34,767 nucleotides of DNA from Candidatus Gastranaerophilales bacterium (GCA_944323035.1 CALUQY010000019.1:1-34767); one strand, 5' to 3'; shown: positions 15,078 through 23,412, counted from the first letter of the stretch. Numbers and translations: made by a program. Notes: generated by a model from the letters alone, not told the origin.

Positions 15078-15081
15078 TGAC
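15047..15081 (-). repeat. Dispersed repeat family C, copy 2, inside the prepilin leader
   Basis: A GGATTGCCACG to CAATGAC element lies within the open frame and contributes SLRAVADRVAIHRR to the prepilin leader region. The prepilin gene at 34555 lacks it, so it is an insertion that kept the frame open. Confidence 0.65.
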
Positions 15082-15165
15082 GGATACTTTACGGCCTTCG
15101 TGCTTACTTCTTTCGTTAAATTCCCACTCGGGTCGCTTTGTGGATGCCGCTCAGCGGCCGACTCC

Positions 15166-15231
15166 TCAATTGTGCCTGTTAAGAGAGGCCCCCCCCCCCC
15201 CTGATAAAATGCTTACTCTTCGGTTTTTCAT
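15166..15231 (-). other. Out-of-frame leader peptide of the prepilin gene (OFF product)
   Basis: ATG at 15231, preceded by AAAGGA seven bases away, reads MKNRRVSILSGGGGASLNRHN and stops. The four Gly codons are the G-run. A second ATG at 15238 is in another frame and has no properly spaced ribosome binding site. It is the predicted product when the G-run is 13 long. Confidence 0.6.
15189..15201 (-). repeat. Homopolymer tract, 13 G on the coding strand
   Basis: Thirteen consecutive C on the plus strand, 30 bases after the ATG at 15231. The prepilin frame is offset by one (15231 to 15077 is 154 bases). Loss of one G or gain of two restores it. The tract matches the 12-G run at 34604-34615 in position and context. 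Confidence 0.9.
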
Positions 15232-15251
15232 TTTCCATCCTTTCTTTTTTT

Positions 15252-15463
15252 CTAGTTAATCAGTTAAACAGTTAATAAGTTAATTAGGATTATGGGAGTT
15301 TATCCGGGTTTATTTTCGTCAATTCGGTCATATCCCTTATTAACTCTTTAACCTATTAACTTATTAACTTTTCTCGTCCTTTCGACAATTACGACTCTTT
15401 GCCTTATTCTCTTATTGCCTCATTGCCACTCTTATTATGTTACCATGTTTTGAGTTTAGTCAA
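15252..15463 (-). repeat. Prepilin-cassette leader, copy 3
   Basis: It has octamer arrays GTTAAT (15254-15288) and ATTAAC (about 15338-15371) around the conserved core, and TTGCC-type octamers near 15395-15430. It lacks the GTTGGGCT hairpin of copies 1, 2 and 4. It drives the ATG at 15231 after about 195 leader bases. Confidence 0.8.
15434..15463 (-). promoter_or_regulatory. Promoter of prepilin leader copy 3
   Basis: On the minus strand TTGACT (15463-15458), 18 bases, CATAAT (15439-15434). The -35 begins two bases after the stop codon of the upstream transferase gene, with no terminator between them, so read-through from that operon is possible. Confidence 0.65.
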
Positions 15464-15465
15464 GC

Positions 15466-16497
15466 CTACTTGCGCGAACCGAAATAGTATTTTGCCAAAT
15501 TCATAATAACCATTATAGATACAAGTATTACGATTGCAGTTATGAAGTATCTAACGGTCTGGTTACCCAAAATCAGTGCCGCAACCGAGCTAAAGACTAT
15601 CGCGACAGAGGCCAGAATTCCAACAGTAGACTTTTGAGAAAAGCCTGCGTGGATAAGTTTGTGGTGAATGTGTTCGGCATCTGCAACAAACGGAGATTTA
15701 CCTTTCGCGATACGCCTGAGGCTGGAAAAAGTTATGTCCAAAATCGGCACAGCAAGCACAAGCGGCGCAATGATAAAGATTGCAAGCGTTGCAGTTTTCA
15801 TAATTCCGATAACAGAAATAGTTGCGAGCATAAATCCGGAAAACAGCGCGCCGGAATCGCCCATAAAAATTCTTGCAGGATTGTAATTGTATGTCAAAAA
15901 CGCAAGCATTGAACCGGCCAGAATAAACCCGACCAGAGCAATTATCGGATTGGCAGGCGACATAGTAACCGCAATCACGGAAAGTGAAATCGCCGCAAGC
16001 GCGGTAATAGTTCCGGCAAGCCCGTCAACGCCGTCAATAAAGTTCAGGGCATTACTTATCCCGACAATCCACAAAATCGTGACCGGATAAGACCACAAGC
16101 CGATTTCACCTACAAACGGAAGTGTATGAATACTTATCCCCAGAAGATATGCAAGCGTGGCGATTGCGATTTGTATAAAAAGTTTTGTTTTAGCGTCAAG
16201 GTTGTAAATATCATCGACAAGCCCGAGCAGAAACATCAGTGAGCTTCCGAGCAAAACGCCGGACAGCAGGCTTCCATACGGGTAGTAGCTTAATAAAACC
16301 AGACTTAAAAATGTAAGCATTACGCTGGAAAAAATCGCTACCCCGCCTATGCGCGAAATAGGTTTTGTGTGAATTTTTCTTTCGTTCGGGACATCAACCA
16401 GCCCTTCTTTTTTAGAAAAATCTATAACCATTGGAACCAGAAACATTCCAAAGATATATGCTATCACTGAACCTAAAATATGTGCGCTCATTTTCAT
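15466..16497 (-). CDS. Undecaprenyl-phosphate GlcNAc-1-phosphate transferase (WecA/TagO/MraY superfamily)
   Basis: It transfers a sugar-1-phosphate from a UDP-sugar to undecaprenyl phosphate at the cytoplasmic membrane, the first step of surface-polymer synthesis. It has 343 residues and about ten membrane segments. Diagnostic motifs are VDVPNERKIHTKPISRIGG near the N-terminus, LVDDIYNLDAKTK (catalytic Asp pair), NALNFIDGVDGLAG, FMGDSGALFSGF and DAEHIHHKL (the His motif that separates WecA/TagO-like enzymes from MraY). It starts six bases after glyA's stop and uses an AAGG overlapping the end of glyA, so the two are one operon. It may supply the lipid carrier for glycans modified by the Stealth and CsaB enzymes encoded at 23556-25463. 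Confidence 0.92.
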   Translation of the reverse strand: MKMSAHILGSVIAYIFGMFLVPMVIDFSKKEGLVDVPNERKIHTKPISRIGGVAIFSSVMLTFLSLVLLSYYPYGSLLSGVLLGSSLMFLLGLVDDIYNLDAKTKLFIQIAIATLAYLLGISIHTLPFVGEIGLWSYPVTILWIVGISNALNFIDGVDGLAGTITALAAISLSVIAVTMSPANPIIALVGFILAGSMLAFLTYNYNPARIFMGDSGALFSGFMLATISVIGIMKTATLAIFIIAPLVLAVPILDITFSSLRRIAKGKSPFVADAEHIHHKLIHAGFSQKSTVGILASVAIVFSSVAALILGNQTVRYFITAIVILVSIMVIMNLAKYYFGSRK

Positions 16498-16503
16498 AGT
16501 AGT

Positions 16504-17745
16504 TTAACCTTCATATAACGGATATTTTTTGCAAAGAGCGAGAGATTTTTCTCTGATTTTTGCAAGTTCTGCTTCGTTGTCAGAATTTTTAATCGCACCG
16601 GCAATAATTTCTGCGACAACGCGCATATCATCTTCTTTAAATCCGCGGGTTGTAACCGCAGGAGTACCGAGCCTGATACCGCTTGTTACAAACGGACTTT
16701 GCGGGTCATTCGGAACGGTATTTTTGTTTGCGGTAATCCCGACACGTTCAAGCACATTTGCCATATCCTTGCCGGTTTTACCGGTATTGCGCAAATCAAG
16801 CGTCATAAGGTGGTTTTCAGTCATACCGCCGACGATTTCCATTCCGTTATCCAGCAAACCTTGTGCCAGAGCTTTGGCATTTTTAACAATTTGCTGTGCA
16901 TAAGTTTTAAATTCCGGAGCACCCGCTTCTTTTAACGCTACAGCCTTAGCCGCAATTATATGTTCAAGCGGCCCGCCCTGAATTCCGGGGAATACAGCCT
17001 TATCAATGCCTAAAGCGTGCTCTTTCTTGCACATAATAATTCCGCCGCGAGGGCCTCTTAAAGATTTGTGGGTGGTGGTGGTTACGAAATCCGCATAAGG
17101 AGCCGGTGACGGGTGAATTCCGGCAACCACAAGTCCGGCAATATGCGCAATGTCCGCGAGCAGAAGCGCTCCGACCTCATCTGCAATTTCTTTAAACTTT
17201 TTAAAATCAATAACTTTAGAATAATTACTTGCCCCGCAAATAATCAATTTAGGTTTATGTTCAAGCGCCATTTGACGGACATTTTCGTAATCAATGTTGC
17301 CGTTTTCATCAACACCGTAGCTTTTTACGTTAAAATAAAGCCCTGAAAAGTTAACCGGCGAGCCGTGAGAGAGGTGACCGCCGTTGGATAAATCCATCCC
17401 GAGAACCGTATCACCCGGCTTAAGCGCGTAAACAAAAACTGCCATATTGGCTTGCGCTCCGGAGTGTGGCTGAACATTGGCATGATCCATGTGAAAAAGT
17501 TCACACGCGCGTTTTTGCGCCAGCTCTTCAATAACATCAACATGCTCGCAGCCGTTGTAGAAACGTTTATGCGGTTTTCCTTCCGCGTATTTGTTTGTGA
17601 GAACGCTGCCGGCAGCCTCCATAACCGCAAGAGAGGTAATATTTTCACTTGCAATCAGCTCAATTGTTTCCTGCTGTCTTTTCAATTCAAGTTCAATCTG
17701 CTCAGCAACCTGCGGATCGACTTTTTTAATATGTTCAATATTCAT
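16504..17745 (-). CDS. glyA: Serine hydroxymethyltransferase
   Basis: This PLP enzyme converts serine and tetrahydrofolate to glycine and 5,10-methylene-tetrahydrofolate. The product has 413 residues, the standard bacterial length, from the ATG at 17745. GGGAGAGGTG is four bases before it, and an upstream in-frame ATG at 17817 lies before the promoter. Motifs: [11 protein letters not shown] (about 28-38), [15 protein letters not shown] (51-65), [10 protein letters not shown] (91-100), the PLP lysine K227 in [15 protein letters not shown], and [17 protein letters not shown] near the C-terminus. It is the first gene of an operon with the polyprenyl-phosphate transferase. Confidence 0.97.
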   Translation of the reverse strand: MNIEHIKKVDPQVAEQIELELKRQQETIELIASENITSLAVMEAAGSVLTNKYAEGKPHKRFYNGCEHVDVIEELAQKRACELFHMDHANVQPHSGAQANMAVFVYALKPGDTVLGMDLSNGGHLSHGSPVNFSGLYFNVKSYGVDENGNIDYENVRQMALEHKPKLIICGASNYSKVIDFKKFKEIADEVGALLLADIAHIAGLVVAGIHPSPAPYADFVTTTTHKSLRGPRGGIIMCKKEHALGIDKAVFPGIQGGPLEHIIAAKAVALKEAGAPEFKTYAQQIVKNAKALAQGLLDNGMEIVGGMTENHLMTLDLRNTGKTGKDMANVLERVGITANKNTVPNDPQSPFVTSGIRLGTPAVTTRGFKEDDMRVVAEIIAGAIKNSDNEAELAKIREKSLALCKKYPLYEG

Positions 17746-17772
17746 AATACACCTCTCCCTATTTCCTTTCAG

Positions 17773-17801
17773 ATTATATAAAAATTTTAATTTTTTGGCA
17801 A
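17773..17801 (-). promoter_or_regulatory. Promoter of glyA
   Basis: On the minus strand TTGCCA (17801-17796), 17 bases, TATAAT (17778-17773). It lies in the 104-base gap after obgE, so glyA has its own promoter. Confidence 0.75.
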
Positions 17802-17849
17802 GAGATTTACAAGACACTCAACCTCTAATTATGAATGGGGGTGCCCCGC

Positions 17850-19133
17850 CTAACCATAAATTTCATCTTTAAAATAAACAAACTCAAGATGCCCGACGAT
17901 TACGGTATCCTCGTCTTTAATTCCGCGTTTTGCCAGTTCATCAAAAATTCCCATACCCTTCATAATATTTTGAAGCCGTATAATCTGTTCCGGGTTACGG
18001 TCACTCGTTACCTGCGCAAGACGCTCGATTTTGCCGCCCTGTACAATGAATGTATTTTTATCAGCCTTAAACACCTCAAAATTACTGTCGTCATTGTCGA
18101 AGGCGCCCAAATCTTCCTCAACATTAACTTCTGACGGCGGATGCGGAATTTCGTCAACCTTTTCGCTCATAACATCAAGCAGCCTGTCCAAACCTTCACC
18201 CGTAACCGCCGAAATCGTATAAAGTTCTTTAACATGAGGTGTAAATTCTGCCTTCAATTCTTCAAGACGTTCCGAATCAATCGCATCAATTTTATTCAAA
18301 ACAACAATTTGATAACGGTTATAGAGGGCATCTGAATGTTTTTTCAATTCGTTGTTAATCACCTGATAGTTTTGCAGCGGGTTTTCTGCCGTAACATCAA
18401 CCAGATGAACAAGAAAGCGGCAGCGCTCAACGTGGCGCAGGAATTCGTGCCCCAACCCGACGCCTTCACTTGCGCCCTCAATCAGCCCCGGAATATCCGC
18501 AACAACATAACCGTCACCGTTGCGTTTTTTGACAACGCCCAAATTCGGAACAAGCGTTGTGAACGGATAATCCGCGATTTTCGGACGCGCAGAGGAAATC
18601 CTGCTTATTAAAGTAGATTTTCCGGCATTCGGCATACCAAGCAAGCCCACATCCGCGATTAATTTTAATTCTAAAAAGAGTTCACGCTCAATCCCCGGTT
18701 CTCCAGGCTCGCAAAACTGCGGCGCCCTCTTTTGCGCGGTTGCAAAACGCGCGTTCCCGCGTCCGCCGCGGCCGCCTTTTGCGACCATTACAGTCTGCCC
18801 GTCTACCGTCAAATCTGCAATAACGTTTCCGGTTTTAATATCACGCACAAGCGTTCCCACCGGAACCTTGATATACAAATCCTTTGCGCACGCGCCGTGA
18901 CAGTTCTTAATCCCGCCGTTTTCACCGCCCTGCGCTTTATAAACAGATTTATATTTAAAATCCATCAGAGTCGACATCCCCCCGTCCGCAACAAGATAAA
19001 CATCTCCGCCGCGGCCGCCGTCACCGCCTGCCGGCCCGCCTTTATCAACATACTTTTCACGCCGCCACGCGACCATACCGTTTCCGCCGCGGCCGGATAC
19101 TATTCTGATTTTGCTTTTATCTATAAACTGCAT
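17850..19133 (-). CDS. obgE: Obg-family GTPase ObgE/CgtA
   Basis: This essential GTPase acts in 50S ribosome assembly and the stringent response. It has 427 residues. The N-terminal Obg fold (1-158) is glycine-rich (SGRGGNGMVAWRREKY, GGRGGRGNARF). In the G domain, G1 is GMPNAGKST (166-173), the G2 Thr lies in PFTTLVP, G3 is DIPG (213-216), and G4 is NKID (280-283). The C-terminal OCT domain (about 355-427) ends EFVYFKDEIYG, as in the Gram-positive and cyanobacterial type. AGGGAA precedes the ATG. It is divergent from tsaD across 40 bases. Confidence 0.97.
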   Translation of the reverse strand: MQFIDKSKIRIVSGRGGNGMVAWRREKYVDKGGPAGGDGGRGGDVYLVADGGMSTLMDFKYKSVYKAQGGENGGIKNCHGACAKDLYIKVPVGTLVRDIKTGNVIADLTVDGQTVMVAKGGRGGRGNARFATAQKRAPQFCEPGEPGIERELFLELKLIADVGLLGMPNAGKSTLISRISSARPKIADYPFTTLVPNLGVVKKRNGDGYVVADIPGLIEGASEGVGLGHEFLRHVERCRFLVHLVDVTAENPLQNYQVINNELKKHSDALYNRYQIVVLNKIDAIDSERLEELKAEFTPHVKELYTISAVTGEGLDRLLDVMSEKVDEIPHPPSEVNVEEDLGAFDNDDSNFEVFKADKNTFIVQGGKIERLAQVTSDRNPEQIIRLQNIMKGMGIFDELAKRGIKDEDTVIVGHLEFVYFKDEIYG

Positions 19134-19158
19134 AATTGTATTCCCTAATTTATCTTTG

Positions 19159-19167
19159 TGCTAAAAT
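19159..19167 (+). promoter_or_regulatory. Extended -10 promoter of tsaD
   Basis: TGC followed by TAAAAT, six bases before the ATG at 19174. The transcript would begin at the start codon, giving a leaderless message. There is no ribosome binding site. Nearly the same arrangement precedes mtaB. Confidence 0.55.
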
Positions 19168-19173
19168 GATAAC

Positions 19174-20208
19174 ATGAACAATACGAAATTTACATCTTTT
19201 ACAAATAAACCGGTAGAGTTGAATGAAAAGTCGCTGATAATGGCGATAGAATCAAGCTGTGACGAAACCGCCTGCGCAATAGTCAAAGGCGGACGGGAAG
19301 TAGTCGCAAATATTGTGGCTTCACAGGTAAAAGTTCACGAAAAATACGGCGGAGTTTTCCCTGAAATTGCTGCGCGCGAGCACTTAGAAGCAATCAATGT
19401 CGTCATTGCAGAAGCCTACAAACAGGCCGGAGTAAAAGGTTCTGACATTGACGCCTTCGCAGCGACCGTCGGGCCTGGGCTTGTCGGCTGTCTGCTGGTC
19501 GGTTTGAACGCGGCAAAAACCCTTGCCCTTGTAAATGATAAACCATTTATCGGCGTAAACCACCTTAACGCACACCTTTGCGCAAATTATCTTGATACAG
19601 ACTTAAAACCGCCGTTTCTCGCACTTCTTATTAGCGGCGGACACACACAGATTATTGATGTAAAATCGTATTCAGAACAAACAATTCTGGGCGAAACAAT
19701 AGATGATGCGGTCGGTGAAGCTTATGACAAAGTTGCACGCCTTATCGGACTTCCATATCCGGGCGGCCCGAAATTAGACAAAATGGCGCACGAAGGTAAT
19801 CCGAAAGCTTTTATACTGCCGCAGGCAAAAGTTGACGGATACAATTTCAGTTTCAGCGGACTTAAAACTGCAATGCTTAAACTCGTCAAATCTTTTGACG
19901 GACAGGAACTACCAACGGCAGACTTATGCGCAAGTTTTCAGGAATGTGTTTCCAAAACTTTATATAAAAAGCTGAAAAAAGCTCTGGAAGAGCGCGGCTA
20001 CAATCAAGTAGTCCTTGCAGGCGGCGTTGCGGCAAATTCCGAAATCCGCAGAAAAGTTTTCTCGCTGGAAGAAGAAGGCTACAAAGTTTTTGCCCCGCCG
20101 ATGAAATACTGCACAGATAACGCTGCAATGGTTGCAAGCTGTGCCTATTTCAACACAAACACCTATGACGACATAAATGTTGAAGTTTTTTCAAGAGTTG
20201 ATAAATAA
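19174..20208 (+). CDS. tsaD: tRNA threonylcarbamoyladenosine synthase subunit TsaD
   Basis: With TsaB and TsaE, TsaD transfers the threonylcarbamoyl group to A37 of ANN-decoding tRNAs. It has 344 residues. The ASKHA fold starts MAIESSCDETACAIV (23-37). The metal-binding pair is H130 and H134 in NHLNAHL. ISGGHTQI (153-160), GEAYDKVARLIGLPYPGGP and a C-terminal CTDNAAMVA also fit. The N-terminus is about 20 residues longer than usual; M23 is an alternative start but has no ribosome binding site either, whereas the promoter points to 19174. MtaB (1648) acts on the product. Confidence 0.97.
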   Translation: MNNTKFTSFTNKPVELNEKSLIMAIESSCDETACAIVKGGREVVANIVASQVKVHEKYGGVFPEIAAREHLEAINVVIAEAYKQAGVKGSDIDAFAATVGPGLVGCLLVGLNAAKTLALVNDKPFIGVNHLNAHLCANYLDTDLKPPFLALLISGGHTQIIDVKSYSEQTILGETIDDAVGEAYDKVARLIGLPYPGGPKLDKMAHEGNPKAFILPQAKVDGYNFSFSGLKTAMLKLVKSFDGQELPTADLCASFQECVSKTLYKKLKKALEERGYNQVVLAGGVAANSEIRRKVFSLEEEGYKVFAPPMKYCTDNAAMVASCAYFNTNTYDDINVEVFSRVDK

Positions 20209-20238
20209 AAAAGACCCACTCAGTCGAGCGGGTCTTTT
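20209..20238. terminator. Bidirectional terminator between tsaD and rpsA
   Basis: AAAAGACCC and GGGTCTTTT pair, with an inner CTC/GAG stem around AGTC. T residues follow on both strands, so it serves tsaD (rightwards) and rpsA (leftwards). Confidence 0.9.
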
Positions 20239-20248
20239 AATATATTTT

Positions 20249-21364
20249 TTATACTTCATCTTCTGTAGGCTCGGCCGGTGCCGGCGGTTCTACAAATTCA
20301 ACTTCTGCGCCTGAGTGGAATTTTGATTCATCCACAGTCAAAGCAATTCTCTTATCAGTCGGGTTGAATTTTAAAATATATGTCAAAACTTTATCGCCTG
20401 CTTTTAGAACAGAGCCGATTTTGTTTTGTAATTCAACGACTTCTGCGTGCGGAAGAAGAGCTTCAACACCCGGGAACACCTCAACGAATGCGCCGAAATG
20501 TTTAATTCTTGAAATAACACCTTCAACTTTATCACCGGTTTTGATGTTCTTTTCAGCTTCAATCCACGGATCCGGCTCAAGATTTTTCAAGCTCAGAGAA
20601 ACTCTTTGTTTTTCGTGATCTACAGCGATAACTTCAACATCAATTTTTTCGCCGACTTTAAGAACATCGGTCGGATGATCAATCCACCTCCATGAAAGTT
20701 GAGAGAGCGGCAGCAAGCCGTCAATCCCGCCAAGGTCTACAAACGCGCCGAAATCCGTAATTCTTACGACATCACCTTTGACGATTTGTCCCGGTTCAAT
20801 TTGTGAGAATAAATTTTTGCGGCTTTCGACAACGCTGTCATCGTAGACCTTTTTATTAGAAAGGATGAATGAATTTTGTTGTGCATCAAGAGTAAGGATT
20901 TTCAGTTCAATTTTTGAGCCGACCTCAACATTGGCATCTTTAGAGCGCAATTGAGAGGACGGAACAAAACCTTTAACCCCTGAAACTTCAACCAGCAGAC
21001 CGCCTTTAACAATACCTGTAACGGTTGCCAGAATAACATCGCCGGCAGCTTTTGCTTTTTCAAGTTCCTGCCATGCGTATGCACTTTGAACACGTTTGTA
21101 TGAAAGTAAAAATTTACCTTCATCATCTTCTTCTTTTATAATCAAAAATTCATATTCTTTGCCTTTTTCAAGTTTTTCTTCAACATTTTCGCCTTTATCA
21201 ACGGCTTCACGGGTCGGAACAACAGCGGTTGTTTTTGCGCCGATATCAACCAGAACGCCGGTATTGTCATAACCGCAGACCGTTCCTTTTACAAGGCTGC
21301 CTTTTTGAAAACTATAATCATACTTAGCCAGTAATTCTTCAAAACTTAATTCTTGTGATGTCAT
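20249..21364 (-). CDS. rpsA: 30S ribosomal protein S1
   Basis: S1 binds mRNA on the 30S subunit and helps weakly structured or leadered messages initiate. This protein has 371 residues with four S1 repeats beginning at about 20 (GSLVKGTVCGYDNTG), 107 (GDVILATVTGIVKGG), 193 (GQIVKGDVVRITDFG) and 278 (GDKVEGVISRIKHFG). An acidic Pro/Glu tail follows. The six-repeat proteobacterial form is longer; this shorter form resembles those of Cyanobacteria and Firmicutes. GGAG is five bases before the ATG. Confidence 0.93.
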   Translation of the reverse strand: MTSQELSFEELLAKYDYSFQKGSLVKGTVCGYDNTGVLVDIGAKTTAVVPTREAVDKGENVEEKLEKGKEYEFLIIKEEDDEGKFLLSYKRVQSAYAWQELEKAKAAGDVILATVTGIVKGGLLVEVSGVKGFVPSSQLRSKDANVEVGSKIELKILTLDAQQNSFILSNKKVYDDSVVESRKNLFSQIEPGQIVKGDVVRITDFGAFVDLGGIDGLLPLSQLSWRWIDHPTDVLKVGEKIDVEVIAVDHEKQRVSLSLKNLEPDPWIEAEKNIKTGDKVEGVISRIKHFGAFVEVFPGVEALLPHAEVVELQNKIGSVLKAGDKVLTYILKFNPTDKRIALTVDESKFHSGAEVEFVEPPAPAEPTEDEV

Positions 21365-21398
21365 TTTTACTCCATTAGATTACCCTATTAACTACTAC

Positions 21399-21427
21399 AT
21401 CATACCAAATAAAAGTCAATTTGTAAA
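21399..21427 (-). promoter_or_regulatory. Promoter of rpsA
   Basis: On the minus strand TTTACA (21427-21422), 17 bases, TATGAT (21404-21399), preceded by TGG as an extended -10. The leader is about 30 bases. Confidence 0.65.
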
Positions 21428-21478
21428 GTTTTTGTAAACTTTTCTTTGCTATTTATTAAAAATCACAGTTGACAGCTG

Positions 21479-21703
21479 TTAAAAATAAAACTCAAATAAA
21501 TCACCGACTTCAATATCAAGAGCGTTGGCAAGAGTTTTCATTGTCTTAATCGTAACGTTAGCTTCGCCGCGTTCGATTTGACCGATGTAGTTGAAATTCA
21601 TATCAACAAGTTCTGCAAGCTTCATCTGCGAAAGTTTTTTGGACTTCCGAACGTAAGCAAGCTTTGCCCCGAATCTCTTTTCTAAATCGTAATTCTTATT
21701 CAT
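21479..21703 (-). CDS. Single-domain XRE-family transcription regulator
   Basis: This is a 74-residue helix-turn-helix protein: KLAYVRKSKKLSQMKLAEL then NFNYIGQIERGEANV. It is the same single-domain type as the 2931-3179 product, with clear similarity along the whole HTH, so the two are paralogues. A TATACT box lies about nine bases before the ATG and no spaced ribosome binding site is seen. The 10-bp palindrome at 21745-21774 upstream is a candidate operator for this gene or for the divergent LysM gene at 21901. Confidence 0.88.
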   Translation of the reverse strand: MNKNYDLEKRFGAKLAYVRKSKKLSQMKLAELVDMNFNYIGQIERGEANVTIKTMKTLANALDIEVGDLFEFYF

Positions 21704-21744
21704 CCTAATAATAGTATAAATCCTGTCGCAGACAACTTCTAACG

Positions 21745-21774
21745 GTTATTAACTGGTATTTCATAGTTAATAAC
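21745..21774. promoter_or_regulatory. Perfect 10-bp inverted repeat, candidate operator
   Basis: GTTATTAACT, 10 bases, AGTTAATAAC. It lies in the divergent gap between the XRE gene (start 21703) and the LysM gene (21901). The arms are the same TTATTAAC/GTTAATAA octamers that make up the leader arrays elsewhere. Confidence 0.5.
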
Positions 21775-21900
21775 TATTAAATTTTGTAAAGATTGCACGA
21801 AAAATTAGCATTTTAAAAATACAAAATACGTTTTTAGAGGTATGGGAAAGCTAGCTAATCCACATAGAGGAAAACAAGGGAAATATGAGGATTAATTATT

Positions 21901-23400
21901 ATGGTAAACAAAATTGAGGAAAAAAGGGGAAGTTATACTTACACAGGTCAAACAATAACACCGGCGCGAAGAGAAAAAACTCTGGCAGATATTATGAAAA
22001 CCAGACGCCGCGAAGCAAATTCAGCCAGAAGAAGCACGCAAGAAACTCAGGAATTTTTGAAATGGGCGCTTCAAAACTGCAAAAATCAGGGGGATTTAGA
22101 TGCAATCAGGGATTTAGTAAACACCCACGGAAGTGCAAAACAAAGAAAAACATTTGAAAAACTTGAATATGATTTAACGCACATTTCAGGTAAGAAAAAG
22201 GCAGCTATCAGCGGTGTAATTTCTTCACTTGAAGAAAACGCCAGAAGCAGAGAAAATTCAGCCGTTCAGGGAACACCGGCAAATAACGAATACGGCAGTA
22301 AAAAAGTCCGCAGAGCAGAAATCGCAAAACAACGCGCAGCAAAACTTGCAATAAAAGAAAATTTCAGGCAGGCAATGTACAACGCCGAATCCGTTGAAGA
22401 TTTGAACGCTTTAGAACTTGAATACGGTAAAAAATTCACCGGCAGCCTGAAGGCAACTTACAACGCGCGGCTTCACGCGCTGGAAAAAGCTGCCAGAGAA
22501 GCTGAGGCTCTTCACGCAGAAACACAAAGTTTTTATAACAAATTATTCGGTTACGGCAACGGAAAACATCCGTCAGTAACAACGCTTGGAGGGGCAAACC
22601 CGACCTCTTCAACCGGTATGAACTGGGAAAAATATGCAGCAGAACACGGGCTTACATACACAAAACCGGAGGTATCAGGCGTTGTAAAGGCTGACCTGCT
22701 TGCAGAAAAAGCCATTGAAAGAACGCGCAAACATAATGAAATGCAGGCAGTTTATGAAGAATTATTCAAGGATTATGAAGAGCCTAAACCGCCGGTAACA
22801 GAACCGCCTGTCGAAAAACGACCGCCGGTTGCGGAGCCTCCAATTGATAAGCCGCCGGTTATAGAAGAACCGCCGGTCAAAAAACCAAAATTTAAATTCG
22901 GCAAGAAAGGTAAATTTGCTCTCGCCGCACTGGCACTGGGCGCAATCGGTGCAGGCATCGCATATTTCGTCAACAAAAACAAAAAAGCAGGCAATGAGTC
23001 AGCCCCTGTGACAAACAATACAACAAATATTTCAACCACTCCGGTAATCTCAGAAACGCCTTCGGACAGCACGAATGCTGCAACCTCTCCGGCAGACAGC
23101 ATTGACATTAGAATTGCACCTCCTGCCGTTAACAAAGAACCTGTAGATACAATAGAACAACAGGCCATAAGCGAAATCCCGTTTGATGATAAAACCGGCA
23201 AGTACATTGTACGAAAAGGCGACAACTGCTGGAACATTGCAAAAGCAGAGTTAATCAAAGAAAAAGGCGGTGAAATCCCGACGGATGAAGAAGTTCTCAA
23301 ACGAACTTACAAAATCCTTGAACGCAACGACTTACATTTTGAAAAAGACAAATATACAGTTCTCATTTATCCAAACGACACACTAGACATTAAAATGTAG
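21901..23400 (+). CDS. Membrane-anchored LysM-domain protein with long cytoplasmic region
   Basis: This is a 499-residue protein with no N-terminal signal peptide. Residues 1-290 are charged, lysine/glutamate-rich and helical. A proline-rich linker (about 298-335, repeated PPV-E and PPI-K units) follows. One membrane helix (about 340-358, FALAALALGAIGAGIAYFV) is preceded by lysines, so the N-terminus stays inside. A Thr/Ser/Pro-rich spacer comes next. The C-terminal 65 residues look like a LysM peptidoglycan-binding motif (KYIVRKGDNCWNIAKAEL to YTVLIYPNDTL). The topology suggests a tether between cytoplasmic structures and the cell wall. GAGG lies ten bases before the ATG. The function is not known. 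Confidence 0.8.
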   Translation: MVNKIEEKRGSYTYTGQTITPARREKTLADIMKTRRREANSARRSTQETQEFLKWALQNCKNQGDLDAIRDLVNTHGSAKQRKTFEKLEYDLTHISGKKKAAISGVISSLEENARSRENSAVQGTPANNEYGSKKVRRAEIAKQRAAKLAIKENFRQAMYNAESVEDLNALELEYGKKFTGSLKATYNARLHALEKAAREAEALHAETQSFYNKLFGYGNGKHPSVTTLGGANPTSSTGMNWEKYAAEHGLTYTKPEVSGVVKADLLAEKAIERTRKHNEMQAVYEELFKDYEEPKPPVTEPPVEKRPPVAEPPIDKPPVIEEPPVKKPKFKFGKKGKFALAALALGAIGAGIAYFVNKNKKAGNESAPVTNNTTNISTTPVISETPSDSTNAATSPADSIDIRIAPPAVNKEPVDTIEQQAISEIPFDDKTGKYIVRKGDNCWNIAKAELIKEKGGEIPTDEEVLKRTYKILERNDLHFEKDKYTVLIYPNDTLDIKM

Positions 23401-23412
23401 TATCATCTTAAT

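Noticed and set aside
15189-15201. Poly-G/poly-C run as a sequencing artefact
   Set aside because: Two-colour chemistry can create false G runs, so the exact length is uncertain. But runs at the same functional position in two loci on opposite strands, each followed by properly homologous sequence, are better explained as real tracts.
17746-17817. 24-residue N-terminal extension of GlyA
   Set aside because: It would begin upstream of the promoter at 17773-17801. GGGAGAGGTG marks the ATG at 17745 and gives the normal protein length.
22773-23300. 175-codon minus-strand ORF
   Set aside because: It is the mirror of the proline-rich and linker part of the LysM protein gene, with no ribosome binding site and no recognisable product.
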